In this document: positions 9,242-19,138 of the stretch, in pieces
Layout of the letters: each line of letters begins with the position of its first letter
How positions within the stretch are numbered: position 1 is the stretch's first letter
Assembly (NCBI RefSeq): GCF_000142805.1
Contig: NC_013078.1
Coordinates: 806,001 to 870,000, forward strand
Direction: 5' to 3'
From: Lachancea thermotolerans CBS 6340
Taxonomy: Eukaryota > Ascomycota > Saccharomycetes > Saccharomycetales > Saccharomycetaceae
DNA length: 64,000 bases
The notes under the pieces: generated by a model
What the model was told of the DNA's origin: nothing
What the model saw: only the letters and a program-made list of their open reading frames with translations
Database searches by the model: none
Made by a program: the position numbers and the translations under genes

Positions 9242-12200
9242 CTAGCGAACAGTTCTAAACACTGGCATCGGAGGAGTCGTAGTAAGAATGTAAGAAGGAG
9301 CCCGTGTTCCAGTGTCATTGTTGTCCTGGCTCTTTGGCTGAATGAGTCCATCCAAGAACGAATTCTTAAAAGTGTCAGGACCCAGTGGAAGGTTCTTCGC
9401 GGTGTAGAATGGGGCCACAAGGAGCCCTATGAACAAAAATAGAATAAGGCAGTGGATTGGAAGATATTTTTGTACAATGCGCCTCCTTCGAAGTTTCTGT
9501 TTCTTTGTATAGGCAAGCTTGTTGGATATTAAGCTTTTTGGTTTCATCCAAAACAACATCATTGAATGCCAATAATTTACAAAAGGTGTGAACACAAGAG
9601 GAAGCTGGACAAACAAAATCAAATGCCCTAAAATGAAGTCGCCGGCGAACAAGCTGCACTCTATGGTTTTGACAAACAGCTCCCTAGAAGGTTGAAGGAC
9701 GGCAATCCAACCGATCCCGGTGGTGAACCATTTTCCAGACCACCAGGCCAGCTGAGATTTATTGTTTCTGTACTCGCGAGTCAAAAAGAATATTGTGATG
9801 ACCTTGAAGACAAAGTTCTGAATGCTGATGCAGGCGATGAGGAGCGTGAGAGCCCTTGTGAAGCTCCAGCCTTCGAGACACCACATAACTTCAAAAGTAA
9901 TGAGATATATTACAACGGCAAAACCATGGACAATTGCAGCAATGGTGGCTCCAACTTTTTTACAGCACAGAGACAGCAGTGGAGCTGCAAAAAAAGACAG
10001 CTGAAAGCATACAAACAAAACAATGAAATTGACAAAGATTGGCAAAAAGGTTACAATTCCAAGTCGTATGACCGCGCTTGTGGCTGTAGCTGAAGGTACG
10101 CCGGTTTGTGCATTGATGAATGTGTATGCAGTGAAGCTGAGGCCGGCAGTGAGCAAAGGAATGATGACTTCGGCAGCAAAAACGTCTGAAATTTGTGCTC
10201 TTCTTGTTTCAGAAGCGCTTTCTTCAGATATGTCACCAACGATTTTGCGTTTATAGCCTGTGAAGACTGCTCGGGAACTTCTCACATGCTCAATCCATGA
10301 CTTCCTTTCATATTTTGAATTTCCCCGAGAAAGCCAGTGGATGAAATTTCTGTAGTCCACAAAAAAGTCAGTGAATGCAAACTGATGTGGATTGAAAAGA
10401 AAGGGCGCTAAACACATGGAGACCACCGTTATCCAGAACCACAATAGTGCGGGCTGCCACATCGAAACTGTAGCAAACAAGAGCATCAAAAATATTTTTG
10501 ACCCCGCGTAAATTGATGTATTAGCGAATTTTGAGTACAGCTCAGGGAAGTCGAGTCTTGTAATGGCAAATCCTCTCCCTGTCGATATGTATTTGGCACC
10601 ACCGAATGTTACATTTGTGAGAAGTGACCTTGCGTAAATTTGGCAGACAAAAACCTCGAAAAGTGGAGCGAGCGAAAACAAATGGTGAATTAGTCTAGAA
10701 AATGCCTTCCAAGCGCCCTTTTCTAACAGTTCTTGGATCAATAGAGGAGCAAAAGCGATAAAGAAAACAATAAAAATGGACAGCACAAAGATGTTCACCC
10801 AATGCAAAACTGGCAAAATGTTGTAACATCCAATTGGCCTCTCCAGATCTGTTATTGGAAGGTCTTTATTGTACTCGCACCGAATAACTTCATGATTGAG
10901 TGATCCCAGATTGATGAGTAGGATAAAGAAAATCTGTACCGACATTGTTATGAAAAGGTTGTTTAAGTGAAACCCCGCATGCGCATAAAAAAAGGAAAGG
11001 AAACGATCAATGGGTAGCTGAGTTCCTAGATAATAATACTCTCGAGATAATAACTGTTCGCCCATTCCTGCTCCTATTTTGGTGGTGAAGTTCATAATTG
11101 ATCCGAACCCTAAATCCCTTCCTTTTCCGCATTGATAGTAATCGCTATGTTTTATCCTGCCTCCACGACACACTGCTGTCATTCCCGCATAAATGTCTTC
11201 ATTTAAATGCAATCCCTTTTGAGCTTTTGAAATTCCCCCCCTTGTAGTCATGAAAATACCATTCAAAAAGTCTGGATGTCCATAGTGAAGTTTTCCCCCG
11301 ATTTCTGCCAAAGTCCTAGCAAACAAAGTTCCAAAGGTTTGCTCTTTTCCAGCAGCTATATCCCCTAAGACCCCTATGTTTTCAGAGAAAATGTATTCCC
11401 GAGCGCCAACAATCGCGATGGGTGCATCGCCTCCGGAATCAACGCCAGGAATATATGGCATGCTTTGGTCTAAATCAAGTTCTTCGAATTCACCCAAAAT
11501 AGATCTGATCTTGAGACATTCTTCAAGATAGTTGTCTTGATTTGCGTCTATCACCTGAATGTACTCCCCGCGGTAGAATATCAGAGAGTGATTTTGATTG
11601 TCGGATTTACCGTCTCCGAGAATAGGGTTTCCAGAAAGACGTATTTTGAATTGAGGTTTTCTTTCTCCGGTTGTATCTTCGAAATCGCAGTGACCATCGA
11701 TTAAACAAGAATAAAATATTGCCTCGCCGTTTTCCTGGGGAACCTCTTCAAGGTACGAAATGCACATATCTGGGTAAGCCTTAAGTAAGAATTCCGCGGC
11801 TTCTCTCTCATGTCTATCAAATTTCTTCAACCGTTGCATTGCAACTACCATCCTGAATTTTTCTCTTGAGAGCCGATCTAGTTCCTCTTCGAGCAATTCA
11901 AAATCAGCACCATATTTTTGTATAATAGTGGGGTTCTCTATCCTGTAGAGAAGTTTTATAGCTTTCGAATAGTTCATAAAACCAGAGACCGTTCTATAAA
12001 GTGTCTGAAAACGTAAAGAGGCCCAAATTCTTGTTCTCAGGGTATACTCAGGGTCTGAGTTAGTGAAACCCATGCAATGATAAGGCAAATCTTCGATCTT
12101 AGCTTGGAAAAATTTTGATCTGTCGTCATATTCTTTCGAGACTCCTAACAGTCCTTCCTTCAGAACCTCACTTTCGCTCTCGCCTTGATCATTATTAATT

Positions 12201-14530
12201 GAGCAGTTTTCCACTGCTATCAATTTGGTATCACGAACAAAGCACTCCCACTCAGTTGGGTAGAGGTACTTCAAATACTCCAATAGGGTTATCCGAGACT
12301 TGGTAGATTCCTCTTTTATAATCTCTTTCAAGCTCAACAGAATCTTTTCAGAGTAATGAGGAATGAGAACGGTGAATGTCGGCATGCACTCAACTGGAAT
12401 AGGCTCAGAGATGGGTGTTGACAAAGACTGTGCAAAAAAGGAGATTCTTCTTTCTGCCTCTGAGTTTTCTGGAAAAAAGTCCATGGACTTGAAAGTTGAA
12501 TCGTCTTGGGCAACAAAGAAAGTAGGAGACTTCAAGGTTCTTTTATTCATGTTTGCAGAATCCACTTGTTGATATAAAAGCCTTTGAACATGCTCAATTG
12601 AAAGGAGGTGCTCACGATACATCGATATTATCATCGCGTTCCAAATCTGAGATACAAGAATTTTGGGCTTGTATTTGACATCCATTTCTGAAGTTGCTAG
12701 AATTTTAGAATGAATCCGCTTTGGAAGTCTGGAGTAAATATTCTTCCAGGGCGTCAAGATCGATGTTCCGAGAGAAAACGACAATATTATTGAGAATATG
12801 CAGTTGCATATGATGTACCAAAGGTAAGTATCCAGAAAAAATAACACGAGGTCGGTCAGTATCATGATTATTAGTGTAATCTTGGGCTGCAAGCGGCAGA
12901 GATGCGATCCCAGTAATGAGTCTCCATTGCACCTACTCATATCCATGATAGAAAGAACTCGAATGGGATCTCGCAGAGATAGGGTCAAGAAGAAATATGA
13001 TTCTATGAACTTTCCGAGGAAAACAAAAAACCACAGGCCCCACGAAAACCACCGACTTCTACCCATGAGCTTAGGAAATTGTGCCGTGAAAGTCTGAGAA
13101 GATGTGTATCTTCTTTTTTTGCGACCTTTGAACAGGTACGATTCAAACAGCCCCCCTAAGGGCCTTATGGCGAAGAAAAATGTTGTCACAATCGCAATTA
13201 TGAGCTGAATTATCGATGCTGTGTATGCGTAAGTTGAGTGAACATCCAAATCGAAAAACCCAAAAACGTAAACAGACGGCGCAAAATTGATTGCCAAGCA
13301 GACCAATAGCGCTATCATGCGTCGGGTCAGATGCTGGCCACCAGGCCACTTCCTTGGTACAAAACTCCATTCAAATAGCGTGGCTACTATCTGGATGATA
13401 CACGTTAAGGTACCGCCCAATGCAACTGCAGACAACCTCGCCTGCCGTGTAGGTGGGTTATTGAGGAGCTGAACGTAGTCCTTAGTGTACAGCGTTGGCG
13501 CGTTGAATGAGGTAAAGAACCAGAACGTAGAAAGGTGAATTATCCATATGCGATTGAAGTTTGTTGCGCAATGCATCCACGTTCTGGTTTCTTTGTAGGT
13601 TTTGTAGAAAGCCTTGGACCACAGGACATCTTTTAGACTCAAGTATCTCTCGTGCGACGGCTTGTCAATCAGGCGCTCCCCCGATTCAAGAACCAGCCTC
13701 TCGATGCCCTCGGGGTACCAAAAAAGCTGGTTCACGTCATCATAGCCGATGATGTCCTTATGATCTTTTTCGAGTCTAGTCATCTTGCCATTGGTTTCGT
13801 CCACGTGATATACTTGGGAGCGCAGGAAGCGGTAAAGCGGCGTTATTATGTCATCGAGGTAGGAGAACTCAGGCTTACTAGCCTGGCATACGTCCGCTTC
13901 ACTCACATCGTGGTCCAGGGCGCACTTGAAAATGAAACACAGACACTCAGGAGTGAACCGAATCTGGTTTGCCTCTCCCCAGCACAAAAAATACAGCGCA
14001 AGCTGCCGGGCCATCTGGCCAGGCTCCAGGTCGCGCATCCGCAGCTTCCACTTGTAGTCTGCAGTTGCAAAACTCTCGTTGATTTTGGGCTGGGTCTGCG
14101 TGAAGGGTAGCTTCGGGTGGCTATTCGCGAACTCCTCTTCCTGCTCCTTCCACAAGCGGATTTGCTCTTCGATGGACACCCCGCGCTCCTTAGCGTGCTT
14201 GAGATTGCGCTTGCGCGCTTTTCCGTGCAGCTTTAAGTTTTGGAACCCGATCTCCTCATCCAGATCGAGCTGCGCGGCAAAATACCACTTTTTGAAATTC
14301 GCTTCGTCGCCTCCGATGTACGACGCGTGAAGAGATGTTAGCGCGGTCCTTGCACTGGAGCGCCGCGCCCGCGAGTCAAGCTGCGCTAGCATATGCTGCT
14401 GCATGTTTTCCTTCGACGATTGCTGGAACCCAAACTTGCGCGCCAGATCGTCGAAGATGTCCCGGAGTTCGGTTCTGGTAACCGGCGCCTCGCCGTCATG
14501 ATACCACGCAGAGAACTGCTCGTCTTCCAT
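9242..14530 (-). CDS. FKS3: Fks3-type 1,3-beta-glucan synthase subunit, GT48
   Basis: Plasma-membrane glycosyltransferase that polymerises UDP-glucose into beta-1,3-glucan. The Fks3 branch acts in spore-wall formation in S. cerevisiae. From the ATG at 14530 (MEDEQFSAWYHDG) the product is 1762 residues, close to the 1785 of yeast Fks3 and shorter than Fks1/Fks2. Upstream in-frame codons to 14632 contain only a TTG. A soluble N-terminus precedes a membrane block (about 330-620), then a large cytosolic GT48 catalytic region (about 620-1180) containing LYRTVSGFMNYSKAIKLLYR and RGGRIKHSDYYQCGKGRD, and a second membrane block (about 1180-1740). It lies between GAS1-type and SCW-type genes, as FKS3 (YMR306W) does in S. 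cerevisiae, so synteny separates it from FKS1/FKS2. No break is seen in the frame. Confidence 0.95.
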   Translation of the reverse strand: MEDEQFSAWYHDGEAPVTRTELRDIFDDLARKFGFQQSSKENMQQHMLAQLDSRARRSSARTALTSLHASYIGGDEANFKKWYFAAQLDLDEEIGFQNLKLHGKARKRNLKHAKERGVSIEEQIRLWKEQEEEFANSHPKLPFTQTQPKINESFATADYKWKLRMRDLEPGQMARQLALYFLCWGEANQIRFTPECLCFIFKCALDHDVSEADVCQASKPEFSYLDDIITPLYRFLRSQVYHVDETNGKMTRLEKDHKDIIGYDDVNQLFWYPEGIERLVLESGERLIDKPSHERYLSLKDVLWSKAFYKTYKETRTWMHCATNFNRIWIIHLSTFWFFTSFNAPTLYTKDYVQLLNNPPTRQARLSAVALGGTLTCIIQIVATLFEWSFVPRKWPGGQHLTRRMIALLVCLAINFAPSVYVFGFFDLDVHSTYAYTASIIQLIIAIVTTFFFAIRPLGGLFESYLFKGRKKRRYTSSQTFTAQFPKLMGRSRWFSWGLWFFVFLGKFIESYFFLTLSLRDPIRVLSIMDMSRCNGDSLLGSHLCRLQPKITLIIMILTDLVLFFLDTYLWYIICNCIFSIILSFSLGTSILTPWKNIYSRLPKRIHSKILATSEMDVKYKPKILVSQIWNAMIISMYREHLLSIEHVQRLLYQQVDSANMNKRTLKSPTFFVAQDDSTFKSMDFFPENSEAERRISFFAQSLSTPISEPIPVECMPTFTVLIPHYSEKILLSLKEIIKEESTKSRITLLEYLKYLYPTEWECFVRDTKLIAVENCSINNDQGESESEVLKEGLLGVSKEYDDRSKFFQAKIEDLPYHCMGFTNSDPEYTLRTRIWASLRFQTLYRTVSGFMNYSKAIKLLYRIENPTIIQKYGADFELLEEELDRLSREKFRMVVAMQRLKKFDRHEREAAEFLLKAYPDMCISYLEEVPQENGEAIFYSCLIDGHCDFEDTTGERKPQFKIRLSGNPILGDGKSDNQNHSLIFYRGEYIQVIDANQDNYLEECLKIRSILGEFEELDLDQSMPYIPGVDSGGDAPIAIVGAREYIFSENIGVLGDIAAGKEQTFGTLFARTLAEIGGKLHYGHPDFLNGIFMTTRGGISKAQKGLHLNEDIYAGMTAVCRGGRIKHSDYYQCGKGRDLGFGSIMNFTTKIGAGMGEQLLSREYYYLGTQLPIDRFLSFFYAHAGFHLNNLFITMSVQIFFILLINLGSLNHEVIRCEYNKDLPITDLERPIGCYNILPVLHWVNIFVLSIFIVFFIAFAPLLIQELLEKGAWKAFSRLIHHLFSLAPLFEVFVCQIYARSLLTNVTFGGAKYISTGRGFAITRLDFPELYSKFANTSIYAGSKIFLMLLFATVSMWQPALLWFWITVVSMCLAPFLFNPHQFAFTDFFVDYRNFIHWLSRGNSKYERKSWIEHVRSSRAVFTGYKRKIVGDISEESASETRRAQISDVFAAEVIIPLLTAGLSFTAYTFINAQTGVPSATATSAVIRLGIVTFLPIFVNFIVLFVCFQLSFFAAPLLSLCCKKVGATIAAIVHGFAVVIYLITFEVMWCLEGWSFTRALTLLIACISIQNFVFKVITIFFLTREYRNNKSQLAWWSGKWFTTGIGWIAVLQPSRELFVKTIECSLFAGDFILGHLILFVQLPLVFTPFVNYWHSMMLFWMKPKSLISNKLAYTKKQKLRRRRIVQKYLPIHCLILFLFIGLLVAPFYTAKNLPLGPDTFKNSFLDGLIQPKSQDNNDTGTRAPSYILTTTPPMPVFRTVR

Positions 14531-14788
14531 CTCAAACTTGCAGATGTGGGCGCGTGAACAAGAACATAAGATTTCAAGGGGCTGCAATTGTTCGCTTTTG
14601 TACCAATTTCTAAATAGCCGCCAGCTCCACAAAAAGAATTAGGGGTGGCTACGTCGCCGTATAGAGACACATTGCTGACCTGACACAAAAACGGCCAAAC
14701 TTCACGTGCGGGGCGTGGGCGCGTGTCTGAATACCTGCTGAATCAGCATTCTACCCGCTCTTGCCAAGCCGCCTTCCATCGGATAATT

Positions 14789-15104
14789 ACGCGAAATTTA
14801 TTGTTTTGAATGCCTCAAACAACTTTTCGCCTCCCGTATGATGAAACACATACCCCACCCGCCCCGAATACGCCGAACCCGCACTGCCGGGCCAGAAACA
14901 AACGTTCACACGCCTGCACTGCCGGCGCGAAATCAAGAATCCTGCTTCTGCTCATACCGCGCTCATAACGCGCTCGTATCGCACTTACACCGCACCTGTC
15001 ACGTTCATCGCGCCCGTCGCGTAAGCCACGCCAACCGCGTTAGGAAGTCATAGTTAACGAATGTCATCGCAGCGCCGCATTCTCTGCTATCGCGCTTCAC
15101 GAAA
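14789..15104. promoter_or_regulatory. SCB/MCB-type elements in the shared FKS3-SCW promoter
   Basis: The 1247-bp divergent promoter between FKS3 and the SCW-type gene contains ACGCGAAA (14789-14796), CGCGAAA (14926-14932) and the SCB consensus CACGAAA (15098-15104), plus CACGTG E-boxes at about 14703 and 15121. From about 14870 to 15340 the DNA is GC-rich and full of short, diverged CGC-containing near-repeats (CGCGCTC and ACGCCCT variants). Small open frames here look accidental. Cell-cycle control by SBF/MBF is inferred from the motifs. Confidence 0.5.
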
Positions 15105-15777
15105 CACTATCGCTGCGAGTCACGTGAAAGGATCTTCCCGTATCATACCGGATCTGGCAAGCTTACCTGTGAGCGCTCCCCTTGTGCACCTTCTTCTGGG
15201 CGCGAACCTGCGCAAACCTGTGCTCACCTGCGCCTTGTTACGCCCTATTACGCCCTGCTACTCTCATACTGCAACTCTTGCGTTTCCACCATGCGGTGTG
15301 CGATTCACGGTGCGATCTGTGTACTCTTTCCTGATCTGGTAAATTTCATCGGGCGCGAAGGTCTTGTTTTGAGCTGAAGATCGAGAACAACGTGGTAACA
15401 CGACATAAGAAAAAATTTTTGTGGGTGAATCCCATGGAACGTGCCTGTTCCATGGCGTAGAACACGCGCAGTAAAGTTTCGTTGTGCAGCTAAAGTCGAG
15501 TAAGATGCGGGAGACAGACGCGAGAGCGCGAGAGGGAATTTCCGAAGTGATAAAACATGGTGGTTTCGGAGGAAAAGCGTATTTCTTAAGAGGAGATTGT
15601 CAGTTTGTTCGCACTTGAGGTCGGAACTTAACTTGTTTTAGCTCACCAGAAGCACAAGAAGTCCAACTATCAGTCTTTCCTTTCCTTTTAAACTTCCGTC
15701 TAGTCTTCGCGTCTAGTGTGTCTCTCGTTCCAGCAAATCTGTGCCTGGTTTCCCTCTCTTTAAGTTAAAGCCCAAAC

Positions 15778-16995
15778 ATGCGTTTCTCCCAAGTTCTGTC
15801 TTCCGCGTCGATGATCGGCGCGTCGCTGGCGTCGCCCCTCGGCCATGAGCACGCCGAGCACAAGCGCGCTGTCGCGTACGTGACCAACGTGCAGACCACG
15901 ACCGTCTACGGTACCGCTCCTCAGCAGATTGGCGGTGCGTCGACCACCGTGTCTCTGGACGCGTCCAACACGCTCGCACAGCAAGCCGCCACTCAGACCT
16001 CGTCCTTGTCCGAGGTTTCCAGAGGCGTCGCTGCCGTTCCTAGCGAGGCGACCTCGACCGTGTCTGAGTCGTCTTCCTCGAGCTCTGCCGCCTCGAGCAC
16101 TTCTGTTGCGTCCAACTCTGCTGCTGCCTCGAGCTCTGCCTCCGCCTCTAGCTCTGCTTCCGCCTCGAGCTCCGCTAGCTCTTCGAGCTCTCAGGCCTCT
16201 TCTACCGCCTCCAGCTCCGTGGGCTCCGGTGGTGCCAAGGGTATCACCTACTCTCCTTACAGCGACTCCGGCTCCTGTAAGAGCTCTTCCCAGATCGCTT
16301 CTGAGCTGAGCCAGCTGTCCGGTTTCGACATCATCAGATTGTACGGTGTCGACTGTGACCAGGTTAGCGCTGTCTTGCAGGGCAAGTCCTCCAACCAAAA
16401 GTTGTTCTTGGGTGTCTATTACGTCAACGCTATCGAGGACGGTGTTAACGCCATCAAGGATGCCATCAACTCTTACGGTTCCTGGGACGACGTCTACGCT
16501 GTTTCCATCGGTAACGAGCTGGTTAACGGCGGTGAGGCCACCGTTTCCCAGGTTGGCTCTTACGTCGAGGAGGGTAGAACTCATTTGACCGCCGCAGGCT
16601 ACAATGGTCCAGTCGTGTCTGTCGACACTTTCATCGCTGTCATTAACAACCCAGGCTTGTGTGACCACTCCGACTTCATGGCCGTCAACGCCCACGCCTA
16701 CTTTGACTACAACACCGCCGCTGAAGACTCCGGTACCTGGGTCATGGAACAGATCGAGAGAGTCTGGGGTGCTTGCCAGGGTAACAAAAACGTTTTGATC
16801 ACTGAATCTGGCTGGCCATCCGTTGGTCAAACCTTGGGCAAGGCTGTTGCTTCCAAGGAAAACCAGAAGTCCGCTATCTCCTCCATTAAATCTGTCTGCG
16901 GTAACTCTGTCATTCTTTTCACCGCTTTCAACGACTACTGGAAGGCTGATGGTGCCTACGGTTGTGAGAAGTACTGGGGTATCTTCTCCGACTAA
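15778..16995 (+). CDS. SCW10: Cell-wall beta-1,3-glucanase, GH17 (Scw4/Scw10 ancestor)
   Basis: Secreted, covalently wall-linked glucanase or transglucosidase that remodels beta-1,3-glucan. The 405-residue product has a signal peptide, a Kex2-type HKR site (residues 28-30), a serine/alanine-rich O-glycosylation region (about 95-150) and a GH17 domain (about 155-405). Catalytic glutamates sit in SIGNELVNGG (E247, acid/base) and ITESGWPSVG (E343, nucleophile). Codon bias is extreme, as for abundant wall proteins, and leaves a 421-codon open frame on the opposite strand that is not a gene. It stands between FKS3 and CWC22. S. cerevisiae has SCW10 beside FKS3 (YMR305C) and its duplicate SCW4 beside CWC22 (YGR279C), so this single gene corresponds to the pre-duplication ancestor of both. 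Confidence 0.95.
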   Translation: MRFSQVLSSASMIGASLASPLGHEHAEHKRAVAYVTNVQTTTVYGTAPQQIGGASTTVSLDASNTLAQQAATQTSSLSEVSRGVAAVPSEATSTVSESSSSSSAASSTSVASNSAAASSSASASSSASASSSASSSSSQASSTASSSVGSGGAKGITYSPYSDSGSCKSSSQIASELSQLSGFDIIRLYGVDCDQVSAVLQGKSSNQKLFLGVYYVNAIEDGVNAIKDAINSYGSWDDVYAVSIGNELVNGGEATVSQVGSYVEEGRTHLTAAGYNGPVVSVDTFIAVINNPGLCDHSDFMAVNAHAYFDYNTAAEDSGTWVMEQIERVWGACQGNKNVLITESGWPSVGQTLGKAVASKENQKSAISSIKSVCGNSVILFTAFNDYWKADGAYGCEKYWGIFSD

Positions 16996-17249
16996 GAACT
17001 TTGCCTTAAGTAAGGCCTCTGCCAATTCTTGCCCTAACTCTTATTATTCAATTCAAGGTTTATTTTTTTGGAGCTCATCAATGTCCTTGATGAAGGTCTT
17101 CAGGAACTTTTTGGTTCGCAATACCCTCTTTAATGTCAAAATGACAGCTATATATTATTTTTAAACATGGTTTTCTGAAGCTTGCGGAAGCTGCTGCTCT
17201 GTATCCTGGTAATAGCATGGAGTTTTAGTGATTGGATTAACTTGTCTCA

Positions 17250-19040
17250 TTATGGCCCGAAACGAGTGTTGGGTGATCGAGATCTTCGCCTCGCAGGGGT
17301 CCTCGATCTCCGCCTCGTAGGGGTCCTCGATCTCCGCCTCGTAGGGGTCCTCGATCTTCTCCGAACCGATGTTCTTGAACGTGTGAGACTCTCTGAATAT
17401 CGGGTTTGCGAGAACTCTTCATCCTGGGGTCTTCTATAACTACGTTCTAACGAATGTGAATTATCAGTCTCGCTGCTGGCCCGTTCACCTTGGATATATG
17501 CTTTGGTTTTTGGGCTCGATGAAGATCCCCGTCTGCTAAACAAAGAGGATCCTGACTCTGCCTCTGTGTCTTGTAAAGCTACCACTTTTTTCTCCATATC
17601 TGCAAGCGCTTGTCGCATGCCTTCTGTCAACCGACCAAGACCTATAGCCGTAAAATAATTGATTGAAAACCTACTTTTCTCTGCATCGTCTTTTGGAAAA
17701 AGGTTGACCAAGAAAGGCTGAATATACGGTTCGTCTAAACGCGCCTGCAGGGTGTCGATGCTTAAGTCCAAAACGAGTTCTTGAAACAGAAATTTGAGGT
17801 AAACTCTTCCCGCCGAGCTTGTCTCATTTGCATTCATGTGAACTGATTCAAAAACTTCGAAACCAAGATAGTCAGACGCTAAGATATGCCCCCAAAATTT
17901 CCCCATGTTTCGTACCTGGTTGGCTTGGAATTCATCAACAGCTGAGTAGTTATCATGAAAAGATTGCCCGAACGCCGCTTTCCAACTTTTATGACTTGAA
18001 CACAGCCTTTCAGCGACAATGCCATAAAATTTGGAATAAGTCGTTTCTTGCGAACAAGCAGTGACCAATATATCAACAACTGCTTTCTTCTCGGAATCAG
18101 GAAACTTGTACTTCAGAATTTTGTGAGCCGCCTCATCTCCAGACAAGGAGCCTTTCAAAGTAAGATAGATTTTCTTTTTCATTTCTAATTCTCGGCTTTG
18201 CGTTTTGTCTTCAGCAGGTCTTTGTTCATCGGGAGTAGCATCTGTTCCTTCCAAGGCAAAAAGCTTTGACCTTAGTGTCTCTATTTCAGATTCTTTTTCC
18301 ATAAAATTTCGGTCATATCTGAATTCTTCCAAGCTTTCGTCTGATGACGGAGTACTACTCTCTAGATCTAGTAGAAAAGTGTGGGTTACAGTTTCGTGGT
18401 CAGGCAAATGTATTCTTTTTGAAAGCTGAGGATAGTTTCTTTTACGGAGGTCAAACAAATCCTCAAAACGTCTGTAAACAGCCCTCTCAACTTTGTTCTC
18501 TTGGAAAAACTTTCTCAAGCTTTCGAACGCAAGATCGTGTGCTGTTTTCGCCACGAGCATCAGTTGTCGCCCGCATTTGCTTAGCACAAACATTGCAAGG
18601 CACGCAGAGTCCACGTTAACACCTTCCATCAAAAGGTGAAGGATCTGAAGAATTAGTATTTCGTGAAGAACCTCATAGTTGAAGAGTTCTGCTATCAAGG
18701 CAGCCATGGCATAGCACCCTTTGGAATTATGTGTTTTAAACGCATTGAGAAATCTAGATGTAGTTTCTTCGATTAAAAGCTCACCAAGTTGCGGTATATG
18801 TGCATTAAGCAAGCTTGTTAATGCTGCCAGTATCTCACTAGAATCTCCTGCTGATTGTTTTTGCAAAACGGAAGAAACAACTAATCTCTCTCCCCAAAGA
18901 ATATTAACCGCGAATAATTTTCGGTATTCTTCAACAACTGAGGATCTCGTCAAACTTCGAAAACACTGCTTTATGTAACTCTTGAGATGATCCCAGCTTT
19001 CTTTTTGGAGTATAACAACATCTTGGTCTTCTTGGCTCAT
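17250..19040 (-). CDS. CWC22: Spliceosome factor Cwc22 with an RS-repeat tail
   Basis: Spliceosomal protein of the MIF4G/MA3 type that links Prp2 to the activated spliceosome before the first splicing step. The 596-residue product has an N-terminal MIF4G HEAT region (about 15-200, starting ESWDHLKSYIKQCFRSLTR), a linker rich in Ser/Asp/Glu, and an MA3 domain (about 283-400: MKKKIYLTLKGSLSGDEAAH, with SDYLGFEVFE near its end). A basic C-terminal tail of repeated RRRSRTPT units (about 560-590) ends the protein. S. cerevisiae Cwc22 is 577 residues; as far as I recall it lacks such an RS tail, while many other eukaryotic Cwc22 proteins have one. The ATG at 19040 begins MSQEDQDVV and is 98 bp from the divergent CAB4 start. 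The CWC22-CAB4 pair is conserved in S. cerevisiae (YGR278W/YGR277C). Confidence 0.93.
   Translation of the reverse strand: MSQEDQDVVILQKESWDHLKSYIKQCFRSLTRSSVVEEYRKLFAVNILWGERLVVSSVLQKQSAGDSSEILAALTSLLNAHIPQLGELLIEETTSRFLNAFKTHNSKGCYAMAALIAELFNYEVLHEILILQILHLLMEGVNVDSACLAMFVLSKCGRQLMLVAKTAHDLAFESLRKFFQENKVERAVYRRFEDLFDLRKRNYPQLSKRIHLPDHETVTHTFLLDLESSTPSSDESLEEFRYDRNFMEKESEIETLRSKLFALEGTDATPDEQRPAEDKTQSRELEMKKKIYLTLKGSLSGDEAAHKILKYKFPDSEKKAVVDILVTACSQETTYSKFYGIVAERLCSSHKSWKAAFGQSFHDNYSAVDEFQANQVRNMGKFWGHILASDYLGFEVFESVHMNANETSSAGRVYLKFLFQELVLDLSIDTLQARLDEPYIQPFLVNLFPKDDAEKSRFSINYFTAIGLGRLTEGMRQALADMEKKVVALQDTEAESGSSLFSRRGSSSSPKTKAYIQGERASSETDNSHSLERSYRRPQDEEFSQTRYSESLTRSRTSVRRRSRTPTRRRSRTPTRRRSRTPARRRSRSPNTRFGP
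17281..17352 (-). repeat. 24-bp tandem repeat (3 full units) encoding RS tail of Cwc22
   Basis: Three consecutive 24-bp units (17281-17304, 17305-17328, 17329-17352) are followed by a partial fourth. The last two full units are identical and the first differs at two positions. Each encodes RRRSRTPT or a near variant on the minus strand. The unit is a multiple of three, so copy-number changes keep frame and would lengthen or shorten the RS tail. Confidence 0.9.
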
Positions 19041-19138
19041 GTTGTGGTTCTTGTTTGAGTTCTATTTGTTCAGAATTCAAATTAAGCATTTTTCGTGATC
19101 ATCCTTCGTCATCACAATTTTAAAGGACAAAGAGACAA

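Noticed and set aside
14838-15342. Two small open frames in the FKS3-SCW promoter
   Set aside because: They lie in GC-rich, quasi-repetitive promoter DNA, are Arg/His/Cys-rich without family features, and overlap likely regulatory sites.
15760-17025. 421-codon open frame on the minus strand across the SCW-type gene
   Set aside because: It mirrors the highly expressed GH17 gene. Extreme codon bias on the plus strand suppresses stops in this antisense frame; its product is Gly/Arg/Val-rich low-complexity sequence with no family resemblance.
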